A DNA stretch of 40,898 bases from Geobacteraceae bacterium (GTDB taxonomy: Bacteria; Desulfobacterota; Desulfuromonadia; Geobacterales; Geobacteraceae), in the NCBI GenBank assembly GCA_024281055.1, contig JAMXLF010000067.1, positions 1 to 40,898 of the forward strand, written 5' to 3'. The notes under the pieces are model-generated. The model was not told where the DNA came from. It did not search any database and worked only from the letters and a program-made list of their open reading frames with translations. Every line of letters begins with the position of its first letter. Position 1 is the first letter of the stretch. The translations under genes were made by a program, and so were the position numbers. Shown one piece after another: positions 21,526 to 28,573 of this stretch.

Positions 21526-22765
21526 CAATGGCGCCGTCATGATCGAAGCAAACGGAGTCTCCAAGAAATTCTGCAAGAACTTCAGGCGCGCCCTCTGGTA
21601 CGGTGTGAAAGACGTCGCCAATGAGTTGGCCGTATGGCGGGATTCCAAGTCGTCTCTGCGCCCGGGAGAGTTCTGGGCCGTGCAGGATATCTCCTTCCGG
21701 TTGCAGCGCGGGGAAGCATTGGGAATCCTCGGGCATAACGGCGCCGGCAAAAGCACGCTGCTCAAGATGTTGCACGGCTTGATCAAACCGGACGACGGCG
21801 AGATAGAGGTACATGGCCGAGTGGGGGCGATGATCGAATTGGGAGCCGGCTTCAGCCCGCTGCTCAGCGGGCGGGAAAACATCTACCTGATGTCGGCCGT
21901 GCTGGGCCTGACCAGGAAGAAGACCGAGCAGGTGATCAGGCCGATCATCGAGTTCTCGGGACTGCAGGATTCCATCGACGCTCCAGTACAAACCTACAGC
22001 TCGGGGATGTGGGCGCGTCTCGCCTATTCGGTCGCAGCCCATCTCCAGCCGGACATCCTGCTGGTGGACGAGGTGCTGGCTGTGGGAGATCTTGACTTCC
22101 AGCGCAAGTGCCTCCAGCACATGCAGCAGTATGTGAAAAGCGGCGGGTCGCTCCTGCTGGTTTCTCACAACCTTTACCAGCTGCAATTCACCTGCCCGCG
22201 CACCTTGCTTCTGGACGAGGGACGAATAGTCTTTGCCGGCGACACCGTCTCGGCGGTCAATCGCTATATAGAACTGAGAGGCGGTCCCTCCCGAACCGCA
22301 TTGCCAGGGGCGTCTGCACCGGAAAAGGGCGGACAACGTCCGGCAACGGTGATCGAGAGGATCGAAATTAAAGGGGCCGATGGAGAGCTGATAACCGGAA
22401 GCCCCGCACGGGTCGAAATCCAACTGCGTTCCGAAGAAGAGGTCGGCGCGGTCAATTGGGGATGGACGGTGTGGTCCGCCGATCTCGAAGTCTGCATAAT
22501 GTTCGCCTTCACCGACGACGCCTCCCGTTGGCTGGGGAAGGGAGCGGCCACCTTTGCCGGTACGCTGCCGGAATTGCAGCTCAATGCCGGTTGTTACGCG
22601 CTTCGCGCCGCCGTCACCGACGTCAACGGCGCCGTTGTTGCCTGGTACGGCTGGGATATCCCTCCTCTCTTTTTCACGGTCCGCTCATCCGTCACTCGCC
22701 TGAACAACATCAACAGCATGCTGGGCGCCATCATCACACCGCGTGTGCACTGGGAAGCGCAGTAA
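21515..22765 (+). CDS. wzt: ABC transporter ATPase with Wzt-type C-terminal domain
   Basis: A 416-residue ATPase that powers glycan export with the permease at 17230. Walker A GHNGAGKST (73-81), signature YSSGM (161-165), Walker B ILLVDE (181-186) and the switch His in LVSHN are intact. From about 265 a beta-rich C-terminal domain (IERIEIKGADGELIT through WYGWDIPPLFFTV) matches the Wzt C-terminal carbohydrate-recognition type, which in known O-antigen systems binds the modified end of the finished chain. The ATG at 21515 is preceded by GGGAG; it overlaps the fusion gene by 11 bases. A later ATG at 21539 lacks a ribosome site. It is the last gene of the island operon. Confidence 0.92.
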   Translation: MRGDNGAVMIEANGVSKKFCKNFRRALWYGVKDVANELAVWRDSKSSLRPGEFWAVQDISFRLQRGEALGILGHNGAGKSTLLKMLHGLIKPDDGEIEVHGRVGAMIELGAGFSPLLSGRENIYLMSAVLGLTRKKTEQVIRPIIEFSGLQDSIDAPVQTYSSGMWARLAYSVAAHLQPDILLVDEVLAVGDLDFQRKCLQHMQQYVKSGGSLLLVSHNLYQLQFTCPRTLLLDEGRIVFAGDTVSAVNRYIELRGGPSRTALPGASAPEKGGQRPATVIERIEIKGADGELITGSPARVEIQLRSEEEVGAVNWGWTVWSADLEVCIMFAFTDDASRWLGKGAATFAGTLPELQLNAGCYALRAAVTDVNGAVVAWYGWDIPPLFFTVRSSVTRLNNINSMLGAIITPRVHWEAQ

Positions 22766-22836
22766 AACCTGGTCCCTCTCCCCGGGGAGACGGAACGTTC
22801 CTGCCATTCGAGGTTCCTGGAGATTTCATAAACGAC

Positions 22837-22868
22837 AAAAGGCCCCCGGTCGGCATCGGGAGCCTTTT
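22837..22868 (-). terminator. Intrinsic terminator after tRNA-Phe
   Basis: AAAAGGC and GCCTTTT arms with an inner CCCG/CGGG stem, one mismatch and an eight-base loop. On the minus strand it follows the tRNA-Phe 3' end by about 30 bases and runs into TTTTGTCGTTT. On the plus strand it can also stop the island operon, 72 bases after its last stop codon. Confidence 0.8.
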
Positions 22869-22897
22869 CATTTGTTGCAATGGTTCTTGTTAGTTAG

Positions 22898-22973
<76 letters not shown>

Positions 22974-22987
22974 AAAGAAGAACTCAT

Positions 22988-23016
22988 TTTATAAAACTAT
23001 TTGCGGTAGGTGTCAA
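22988..23016 (-). promoter_or_regulatory. Sigma70 promoter of tRNA-Phe
   Basis: On the minus strand TTGACA (23011-23016) and TATAAA (22988-22993) are separated by exactly 17 bases. The predicted start is about eight bases before the tRNA 5' end. This is the best consensus promoter I see in the window. Confidence 0.85.
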
Positions 23017-23049
23017 CAACTTTGTTGCGCCAGCCCGCACATGGGTTGT

Positions 23050-23613
23050 CTATGCCCGGGAGATGAAGCGGCCGTCCCGGGTGTCGACCTTGACCTTGTT
23101 GCCCGACTCCAGATAGGGTGGAACCTTTATTTTCAGGCCCGTTTCCAGGATGGCATCCTTTGTCTCCGCAGTGGCGGTGGCATTCTTGATGACCGGGGCC
23201 GTTTCCGTGATGGTAAGTTCCACGGTCATGGGGAGGTCGACGTTCACCATCCGCTCCTGGAAGATCCCCAGTTGCACCTCGGTCCCTTCGAGGAGGTAGG
23301 GGGAGAGCGCTGAGAACGCATCGGCGTCGAGCTCGAACTGCTCGTACGTCTCCAGGTCCATGAAGACGCCGCGGTCGCCGTCGGCATAGAGGAACTGCCC
23401 CTTGTGCCGCTCGAAGTCCGCCTCCTCCAGCTTGTCCCCGGAGCGAAAGGTCTTGTCGAGGACCTGGCCGGTGAGGAGGTTGCGGTAGCGGGTCTTGACC
23501 ATGGTGTTCGCCCCCCGGGCCGAGGGGGACTGGAAAGTGACATCGATGATGAGGCACGGTGCGCCGTCGACCTGGATGACGAGGCCGCGCTTGAAGTCGG
23601 ACGTGGTGATCAT
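23050..23613 (-). CDS. efpL: Elongation factor P family protein, EfpL/YeiP-type tip loop
   Basis: EF-P family proteins enter the ribosomal E site and relieve stalling at proline-rich and related motifs. This 187-residue protein has the three-domain layout (KOW-like N-domain, two OB folds). The tip of the first domain reads FQSPSARGANTMVKTRY, matching the YeiP/EfpL loop with Arg33 at the tip, not the KPGKG loop with modifiable Lys34 of canonical EF-P. The C-terminus VDTRDGRFISRA resembles ordinary EF-P more than enterobacterial YeiP. The ATG at 23613 has AAAGGAGA upstream; an upstream in-frame extension of 24 residues lacks a ribosome site. No EpmA/EpmB or EarP gene is adjacent. Family sure, subfamily fairly sure. 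Confidence 0.9.
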   Translation of the reverse strand: MITTSDFKRGLVIQVDGAPCLIIDVTFQSPSARGANTMVKTRYRNLLTGQVLDKTFRSGDKLEEADFERHKGQFLYADGDRGVFMDLETYEQFELDADAFSALSPYLLEGTEVQLGIFQERMVNVDLPMTVELTITETAPVIKNATATAETKDAILETGLKIKVPPYLESGNKVKVDTRDGRFISRA

Positions 23614-23641
23614 GGGAGTCTCCTTTGGGAAAATTCTTCCA

Positions 23642-23670
23642 AATTTACCAGAAAAACGTGCTAAATTCAA
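23642..23670 (-). promoter_or_regulatory. Candidate efpL promoter
   Basis: On the minus strand TTGAAT (23665-23670) and TAAATT (23642-23647) are spaced by 17 bases, 29 bases before the efpL ATG. Each box matches four of six consensus positions, so this is plausible but weak. Confidence 0.4.
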
Positions 23671-23702
23671 CCGACAGGTGTGCAAGTTCCCGGAGGGTGA
23701 CC

Positions 23703-23900
23703 ATGAAGATAGATACCGACTACATCAAGCTCGACAGCTTCCTCAAGGCGGTGAACCTCGTCGGCTCCGGCGGCGAGGCGAAGACCCTGATCGCCGAGGG
23801 GATGGTTCTGGTGAACGGCGCGCAGGAGATGAGGCGCGGCCGTAAGCTCCGCCCGGGTGACCGGGTGGAAGCAGCCGGACAGAGCTTCGTGGTCGAATGA
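23703..23900 (+). CDS. Small S4-domain RNA-binding protein (YbcJ/YaaA-like)
   Basis: A 65-residue protein made of a single S4 RNA-binding domain: DSFLKAVNLVGSGGEAKTLIAEGMVLVNG followed by RRGRKLRPGDRVEAAGQSFVV. This matches the stand-alone S4 proteins YbcJ and YaaA, which probably bind ribosomal RNA, though their exact role is not established. GGAGG lies seven bases before the ATG, which fixes the start and excludes a longer upstream frame. It is divergent from efpL across 89 bases, and the next small gene follows by 21 bases, so those two are probably co-transcribed. Confidence 0.9.
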   Translation: MKIDTDYIKLDSFLKAVNLVGSGGEAKTLIAEGMVLVNGAQEMRRGRKLRPGDRVEAAGQSFVVE

Positions 23901-23921
23901 ACGAGCAGATGGAGGATAACC

Positions 23922-24131
23922 ATGGCTGACGATACTATCACCGGCCTCGACCGCGCGCTGGCACGCGTTTGCGAGATGTGCCCCGTCTGCCGGCGGGCCC
24001 GGCACAGGCAGGCGGGTGCTGCCTTCCAATTGGTTCGGCGCATCGAGGTGGATATCTGCCCCTTCTGTCGGGCCTATGCAAAGATCCATGGACGCAAGGC
24101 CCACGAACCTCTTCGCGCGCAAGGCGACTGA
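23922..24131 (+). CDS. Small Cys-rich protein, probable zinc-binding
   Basis: A 69-residue protein with a CEMCPVC cluster (Cys17, 20, 23) and CPFC (Cys46, 49) spaced like a zinc ribbon; the rest is basic (about one fifth Arg/Lys/His). GGAGG sits before the ATG (GGAGGATAACCATG), so it is very likely translated. I do not recognise the family. Co-transcription with the S4-domain gene suggests an RNA- or ribosome-related role, but that is inference from position only. Confidence 0.8.
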   Translation: MADDTITGLDRALARVCEMCPVCRRARHRQAGAAFQLVRRIEVDICPFCRAYAKIHGRKAHEPLRAQGD

Positions 24132-24174
24132 TCGGCCTTCCTCCGCTGGTCCCGGCAGATTACGCAATTCCCCG

Positions 24175-24202
24175 TTGCATCACTCCCGGCAGTCGCTATA
24201 CT
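24175..24202 (+). promoter_or_regulatory. Candidate sigma70 promoter of msrB
   Basis: TTGCAT (24175-24180), 16-base spacer, TATACT (24197-24202). It lies 50 bases before the msrB ATG and closely resembles the quinone oxidoreductase promoter at 27496-27523. Confidence 0.55.
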
Positions 24203-24251
24203 TTCCGGTACGAAACAGGTGCCGAATCTTTCGGGCAAAGTGGAGGTGGCC

Positions 24252-24776
24252 ATGACGATGCGGCTTATCGCGGGGGGACTCTTCTTCCTGGCGGTCGCTG
24301 TCGGAGCCGGGAACGCGGCGGAGCAGAAGAAGCCTGGGCAGATCAGGGTATACTCTGTTGCTAAAAAGGGGTACATCATGACGGAGCGGGTAATCAAGAG
24401 CGACGAGGAGTGGCACAGGCTGCTGACCCCTGAGCAGTTTAAGGTGGCGCGCAAGGGGGGGACGGAGCGGCCGTTCGCCAATGCTTACTGGAACAACCAC
24501 GAGAAAGGGCTCTACCACTGCGTCTGCTGCGACCTCGACCTCTTTAGCTCCGCTGCCAAGTTCGACTCGGGCACCGGCTGGCCGAGTTTCTGGCAACCAG
24601 TGGCCCCGGAAAACATCACCACCCGCGAGGACCGGTCGTTCTTCTCGGTCCGCACCGAAGTGCGCTGTGCCCGATGCGATGCCCATCTGGGGCACGTCTT
24701 CACCGACGGTCCGCCCCCCACCGGGCTGCGCTATTGCATGAACTCGGCGGCCCTGAAGTTCGCCAGGCAGGAATAA
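24252..24776 (+). CDS. msrB: Peptide-methionine (R)-S-oxide reductase, exported
   Basis: MsrB reduces the R form of methionine sulfoxide in proteins. The 174-residue product starts with a signal peptide ([20 protein letters not shown], then a likely AxA cleavage at GNAAEQ), so it should act in the periplasm. The MsrB core is complete: zinc pairs in [11 protein letters not shown] and [14 protein letters not shown], the [13 protein letters not shown] box and the catalytic Cys in [17 protein letters not shown] lies before the ATG at 24252; a longer upstream frame lacks this. A periplasmic MsrB fits protection of envelope proteins; no MsrA is nearby. Confidence 0.94.
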   Translation: MTMRLIAGGLFFLAVAVGAGNAAEQKKPGQIRVYSVAKKGYIMTERVIKSDEEWHRLLTPEQFKVARKGGTERPFANAYWNNHEKGLYHCVCCDLDLFSSAAKFDSGTGWPSFWQPVAPENITTREDRSFFSVRTEVRCARCDAHLGHVFTDGPPPTGLRYCMNSAALKFARQE

Positions 24777-24824
24777 TCCGGGTTATCTGTAAATTTTAGT
24801 GTCGCAAAAAATTTTTATTATCGC

Positions 24825-24830
24825 TATAAT
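24825..24830 (+). promoter_or_regulatory. TATAAT box directly before the EamA gene
   Basis: A perfect TATAAT ends four bases before the ATG at 24834, and no ribosome site precedes that ATG. If used as a -10 box, transcription would begin near 24836-24838, at or next to an in-frame GTG (24837), giving a leaderless mRNA. The -35 region is poor. Chance occurrence in this AT-rich spacer is possible. Confidence 0.3.
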
Positions 24831-24833
24831 GCC

Positions 24834-25709
24834 ATGGTGACTACCCTGGCATTTACCCTCATCCTCATCTCCGGCATCCTCCATGCCCTGTGGAACCTGC
24901 TCGTCAAACAGAGCCGCCACAAGACTGTCTTCATCTGGTGGATGTTCGCGACGTCGCTGGCACTGTTTACCGCCGTGCTCCCCTTTCTTCCGGGAAGCTT
25001 CCCTTCTCTGGACCGGAACATACTCTTCCTCGGTGGCGGCGGTGCCGTCTGTTTCGTCCTCTACCACCTGTTGACCGGCCGCGCCTATCGGGCGGGAGAC
25101 CTGTCGCTTACCTACCCCCTTTGTCAAACGGCGATTGTCTATGTGCCGGTCTGGGGGATCTGGCTTCTTGGGGAGCGCCTGAGCGGGATCGGCTGTTGTG
25201 GTATTCTGCTCGTGGCGGCTGGGGTCTACGTAATTCAATTGCAGCAGATTACCATCGGGGAACTCTTGCGGCCGTTTCGCAGCCTCGGCGAGCCCTCGGT
25301 CCAGGCGGCCCTCGCCGCAGGCTTCACGTACTCCCTCGGAGCGGTGTTCGACAAGAGCGGCGTCCGGCACTACTCCTCCCTCTACTTCACCTACCTCCTC
25401 GTCGTGTTCATGCTGGCGCTCATGACCCTGAACATCGTGCGGCCCCGCTACCGCTCTCAGTTCCTTGCCGAGTGGCGGGAGAACCGGGCACTCATCCTCG
25501 CCAGCGGTCCGGTCGTAATGGGCTCGTTCCTCTCGTTCCGCTTCGGCCTCAGTCTCGCGCCGATGAGTTATGCCGTGCCGGTGCGGCAGGTGAGCGTGCT
25601 CGTCGGCGTACTCATCGGCGTCTTTTTCCTCGGCGAGACCTGCGGGCGCATCCGCTCGGTCGCGGCCCTCCTCATCCTTGGCGGGGTCTTTCTCATCCGG
25701 TTGGGCTAG
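24834..25709 (+). CDS. EamA/DMT-family membrane transporter
   Basis: A 291-residue polytopic membrane protein with about ten hydrophobic segments in two repeats. The first repeat begins LISGILHALWNLLVKQSRHKTVF, the usual opening of EamA (drug/metabolite transporter) proteins, and the second ends VPVRQVSVLVGVLIGVFFLGE followed by VAALLILGGVFLIRL. Substrates of this family range from amino acids to drugs and lipid carriers, and none can be assigned. The start is uncertain: there is no ribosome site before ATG 24834, and GTG 24837 could be used. It converges with the zinc-ribbon gene across 24 bases. Confidence 0.88.
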   Translation: MVTTLAFTLILISGILHALWNLLVKQSRHKTVFIWWMFATSLALFTAVLPFLPGSFPSLDRNILFLGGGGAVCFVLYHLLTGRAYRAGDLSLTYPLCQTAIVYVPVWGIWLLGERLSGIGCCGILLVAAGVYVIQLQQITIGELLRPFRSLGEPSVQAALAAGFTYSLGAVFDKSGVRHYSSLYFTYLLVVFMLALMTLNIVRPRYRSQFLAEWRENRALILASGPVVMGSFLSFRFGLSLAPMSYAVPVRQVSVLVGVLIGVFFLGETCGRIRSVAALLILGGVFLIRLG

Positions 25710-25733
25710 CTTCCCCCTTGTTCCCTTAAAAAG

Positions 25734-26585
25734 TTACTCGGAAAATTCCCGCGTGATCGTCTCGCTCCGCAGGAACCAGAGCAGGGCGAGGAATGGGGCA
25801 CTCCAGAGGACTGCCATCAGCAGAGAACTCACGAGTCCGATGGCGCAGTAGGAGATAGACGGTGAGCTTGAGGAGATTCGTATCCAGGAGATGAATTCGG
25901 CAGTCTCGTAGACGGCGCACAGGACAACGCCGGCCCAGGCCGCCTTTTCCATGTCCTTCCGGGCACGGTCCCGAAGCAGCAGGAACTGGGAGGTTGCCGC
26001 GAGGAAAACGCTGCTGAAGAGGGTAACCAGCCAGGGGAGGAAGCCGAGACGGAAAAACACCTCGGTTTTCGAGAGCGGTTCAAGACGACCTTCTGAAAGT
26101 GCTGCCTGCCAGTCGTTGCCATAGTATGACGCCAAACCGTAAAGACCATAGCAGAGGAGAGCACCGCCGAGGGCAGTGCATGTCCAGCCCGCATAGCGGA
26201 TCGGCGCCGGGGCAGAACTTTTTCCCGATTCTGCGTCCGGTGCCTGGGGGAGGTCGGGATTGCGGAGAGAACGCAGGAGCAGTTCCTCGTCGTGCCGGGC
26301 CTGCTGCTGCGCGTTCTCCTGTTCCTGCTTTTTGCGGAGTTTTGCCTGGTACTCACTGCCCACCAGCCCGCACTGCGGACAGACCGCGAACATCTCCGTC
26401 CCGAAGGTCGAATATCGGCAGACCGGGCAGACGTTCATCATGTCGGGCGACCAGGCGGCAACAGCGGGTTTGTCGACGTGAAAGCTGTTCTTGCAGCGCG
26501 GACAGCTGACGAGTCGTCCTTCGGGCGGCATTTCCAGTTCGTTGACATTGCCGGTCAGATGGCAACCGGGGCATTCGATGCGCAT
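25734..26585 (-). CDS. Zinc-ribbon membrane protein of unknown function
   Basis: A 283-residue protein. The N-terminus carries two CxxC pairs (C5/C8, C28/C31) in the MJ0042-like pattern IECPGCHLTGNV...VSCPRCKNSF, then a second ribbon (C53/C56, C69/C72). A charged Gln/Lys/Glu-rich helix (about 78-105) follows, then about four transmembrane segments (about 130-150, 180-205, 220-240, 250-275). GAGGAGG lies upstream of the ATG. Such proteins may couple a cytosolic zinc ribbon to the membrane, but no function is known to me. It follows another CxxC protein on the same strand by 126 bases, perhaps as one unit. Confidence 0.8.
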   Translation of the reverse strand: MRIECPGCHLTGNVNELEMPPEGRLVSCPRCKNSFHVDKPAVAAWSPDMMNVCPVCRYSTFGTEMFAVCPQCGLVGSEYQAKLRKKQEQENAQQQARHDEELLLRSLRNPDLPQAPDAESGKSSAPAPIRYAGWTCTALGGALLCYGLYGLASYYGNDWQAALSEGRLEPLSKTEVFFRLGFLPWLVTLFSSVFLAATSQFLLLRDRARKDMEKAAWAGVVLCAVYETAEFISWIRISSSSPSISYCAIGLVSSLLMAVLWSAPFLALLWFLRSETITREFSE

Positions 26586-26711
26586 GTGCGAGCGGCCTCC
26601 TCTCTCGGGGTGTGCGCGGCCACTATAGCAGGAAAACCGGCAAAGATAAACTAAGTCGGCATCGAGCCGTGGCTGGCTGGTCCGGAAAAAGGCTTGACTC
26701 GGAGGTGGGCG

Positions 26712-27191
26712 TTACCCGTAGTACTCGAAGAGTATTTCGCAGAGACGAACATCGGGTGGGGGGAGTTGGGCGTCGAACCTGGAGCAGCAATCGTTGCAGG
26801 AAAATTTGCCGGCCATGGTGGTTTCCGGGGTCGGGGTTATCTTCAGGCGAGTGGAGTGTCTCTGGACGAATTCTGCCGGTGGCAATGCTGCCGGCCGGTA
26901 TTTGACAAGGGCGACGTTATGCCGGTGGCAGTGGGGACAGCGGACCATGGTCGCATAGTCCTCGTAAACAGCGTCGATGCGGTAGCCGTAATTATTCCTG
27001 ATCCGGTCCAGTTTTTCCCGGTACGGCTGGTCGTGGCTCGAGCCCGGGTGGCAGGCGATATACTGTTTGACCTCACGCCTGGTGATAAGGACTTCCTTGA
27101 CCAATTTGAGGTAATCCCCGTCCCGCGCACCGGCCCGAAGCCGGTTGTCCAACCGCTCGAAATGGTTGAGGAGCTCTTCCAGGACAGACAT
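26712..27191 (-). CDS. Cys-motif (zinc-ribbon-like) hypothetical protein
   Basis: A 159-residue protein, probably cytosolic. The first 80 residues are helical and charged (coiled-coil-like, ELLNHFERLDNRLRAG and KLVKEVLITRREVKQYI). The second half carries CPHC (85/88) and CNDCC (132/135/136), which could bind one zinc. A perfect GGAGGTGAT sits before the ATG, so translation is very likely strong. I do not recognise the family. It is first in a minus-strand pair with the zinc-ribbon membrane protein. Confidence 0.8.
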   Translation of the reverse strand: MSVLEELLNHFERLDNRLRAGARDGDYLKLVKEVLITRREVKQYIACHPGSSHDQPYREKLDRIRNNYGYRIDAVYEDYATMVRCPHCHRHNVALVKYRPAALPPAEFVQRHSTRLKITPTPETTMAGKFSCNDCCSRFDAQLPPPDVRLCEILFEYYG

Positions 27192-27582
27192 GAAATCACC
27201 TCCTCGCTCCTTTCCGGGAGCGTGTTGTTTAAGGTTGGTAAATATTTATTAAGTTTACCCTAAAACGCATGCGGGTGCCATAAAAATGTGCACAATTGCA
27301 GCTTTTTTTCTGCCGTCGCAACGGTATTTATTTAAAGGCCAGTTGTTGAATAAAATTTAAGCAGCCTCGTCCCGCGCGCGTATCCCAATTTCTGCATCTT
27401 CCGACCCAATACCCCCGTTTTTATTGTATGGGAAACTTCCCTTTCGAAGTGAAACCGCCTGTTGACTGGCAACATGGCGGCGATTCTCCGCCGAATTGAA
27501 AGCCGCCGCAAGACTGGTATACTCGGACAGGGGCAACTCCCCAGAACGATGACCGGCTGTGGTCCGGAGAAAGGAAGTGCCC
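27192..27582. other. Divergent intergenic region between CxxC protein and quinone oxidoreductase
   Basis: This AT-rich region between divergent genes has no convincing gene. An inverted repeat GGTAAA (27237-27242)/TTTACC (27254-27259) around AT-rich sequence lies 46-68 bases before the minus-strand gene and could be an operator. Runs of T at 27302-27308 and AT-rich sequence at 27328-27360 are suitable for promoters, but I cannot assign boxes. The plus-strand promoter is listed separately. Confidence 0.45.
27496..27523 (+). promoter_or_regulatory. Sigma70 promoter of quinone oxidoreductase gene
   Basis: TTGAAA (27496-27501), 16-base spacer, TATACT (27518-27523). It lies 59 bases before the ATG, with AAGGAAG as ribosome site further down. 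Confidence 0.6.
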
Positions 27583-28545
27583 ATGAAAGCGATCAAGGTC
27601 CATGAATTCGGCGCGCCCGAGGTGATGCGCCTGGAGGAAGTCCCCGAGCCGGTGCCGGGGGAGGGGGAGGTGGTGGTGCGGATCCATGCTGCCGGCGTGA
27701 ATCCTGTGGATACCTACATTCGGGCCGGGTACTATCGTCCCGATCTTCCGCTTCCCTACACTCCCGGCAGTGACGGTGCGGGGGTGATCGAGGCGGCAGG
27801 GCCCGGTGTCAAGCACCGACGGGTGGGGGAGCGGGTATACGTGGCCGGAACCCTTTCGGGTACCTATGCCGAAAAGGCGCTCTGCCGCGAGTTCCAGACC
27901 TGGCCGCTGCCGGAGCGGAATGCCTTTGCCCAGGGAGCGGCCCTCGGAGTGCCGTACGGCGCCGCTTACCGAGCCCTTTTCCAGCGGGCCCGCGTCACGG
28001 CCGGTGAGACGGTGCTCGTGCACGGGGCCAGCGGCGGCGTGGGCATTGCCGCCGTGCAGCTGGCCCGGGCTTTCGGGCTCAGGGTGATCGGCACTGCCGG
28101 CTCCGCGCAGGGGCTGGAGCTGGTGCTGGCCCAGGGTGCTCATCACGCCCTCAACCACCATGAAGCCGGTTACCTGGAGAAGCTCGAAGGGCTCACCTGC
28201 GGGGCCGGGGTGGATCTCATTCTCGAGATGCTCGCCAACGTCAACCTGGGGAAGGACCTGGAGGTGCTCGCTCCAGGCGGTCGGGTGGTGGTGGTCGGCA
28301 GCCGGGGAAAGGTGGAGATCAACCCGCGGGACGCCATGATGCGCGAGGCGTCCATCCTGGGAATGACCATGTTCAAGGCTACGGAGCGCGAACTGGCCGG
28401 GATGCACGCGGCGTTTGCCGCCGGGCTGGAGAACGGCGCCCTGCGCCCGGTGGTGAGCCGGGAGCTGCCTCTGGCTGAAGCGGTGGCTGCCCACCATGCC
28501 GTCATCGAGGCGAGTACCTTCGGAAAGATCGTCCTCGTTCCGTAA
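27583..28545 (+). CDS. qor: NADPH:quinone oxidoreductase, zeta-crystallin type (zinc-independent MDR)
   Basis: A 320-residue medium-chain reductase that uses NADPH to reduce quinones or enone-type compounds in the cytoplasm. Visible marks are the opening MKAIKVHEFGAPEVM, GVNPVDTYIRAGYY, the PGSDGAGVI turn, and the nucleotide site HGASGGVGIAAVQLA (about 147-161). The GHE zinc motif and structural zinc cysteines of alcohol dehydrogenases are absent, as expected for quinone reductases. The ATG at 27583 has AAGGAAG upstream; eight extra upstream residues are possible but unlikely. It is monocistronic, convergent with the protease gene. Confidence 0.92.
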   Translation: MKAIKVHEFGAPEVMRLEEVPEPVPGEGEVVVRIHAAGVNPVDTYIRAGYYRPDLPLPYTPGSDGAGVIEAAGPGVKHRRVGERVYVAGTLSGTYAEKALCREFQTWPLPERNAFAQGAALGVPYGAAYRALFQRARVTAGETVLVHGASGGVGIAAVQLARAFGLRVIGTAGSAQGLELVLAQGAHHALNHHEAGYLEKLEGLTCGAGVDLILEMLANVNLGKDLEVLAPGGRVVVVGSRGKVEINPRDAMMREASILGMTMFKATERELAGMHAAFAAGLENGALRPVVSRELPLAEAVAAHHAVIEASTFGKIVLVP

Positions 28546-28573
28546 CGGCCTGCCGGAACGGGAAAACGCGCCA

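Noticed and set aside
19711-22423. Long minus-strand frames opposite the UbiA-GT4 and Wzt genes
   Set aside because: Antisense shadows with no recognisable domain; the plus-strand genes have intact catalytic motifs and operon spacing.
15933-22765. Complete O-antigen or capsule cluster
   Set aside because: No sugar-nucleotide synthesis, initiating transferase, ligase or polymerase gene is present; only two glycosyltransferases and the exporter.
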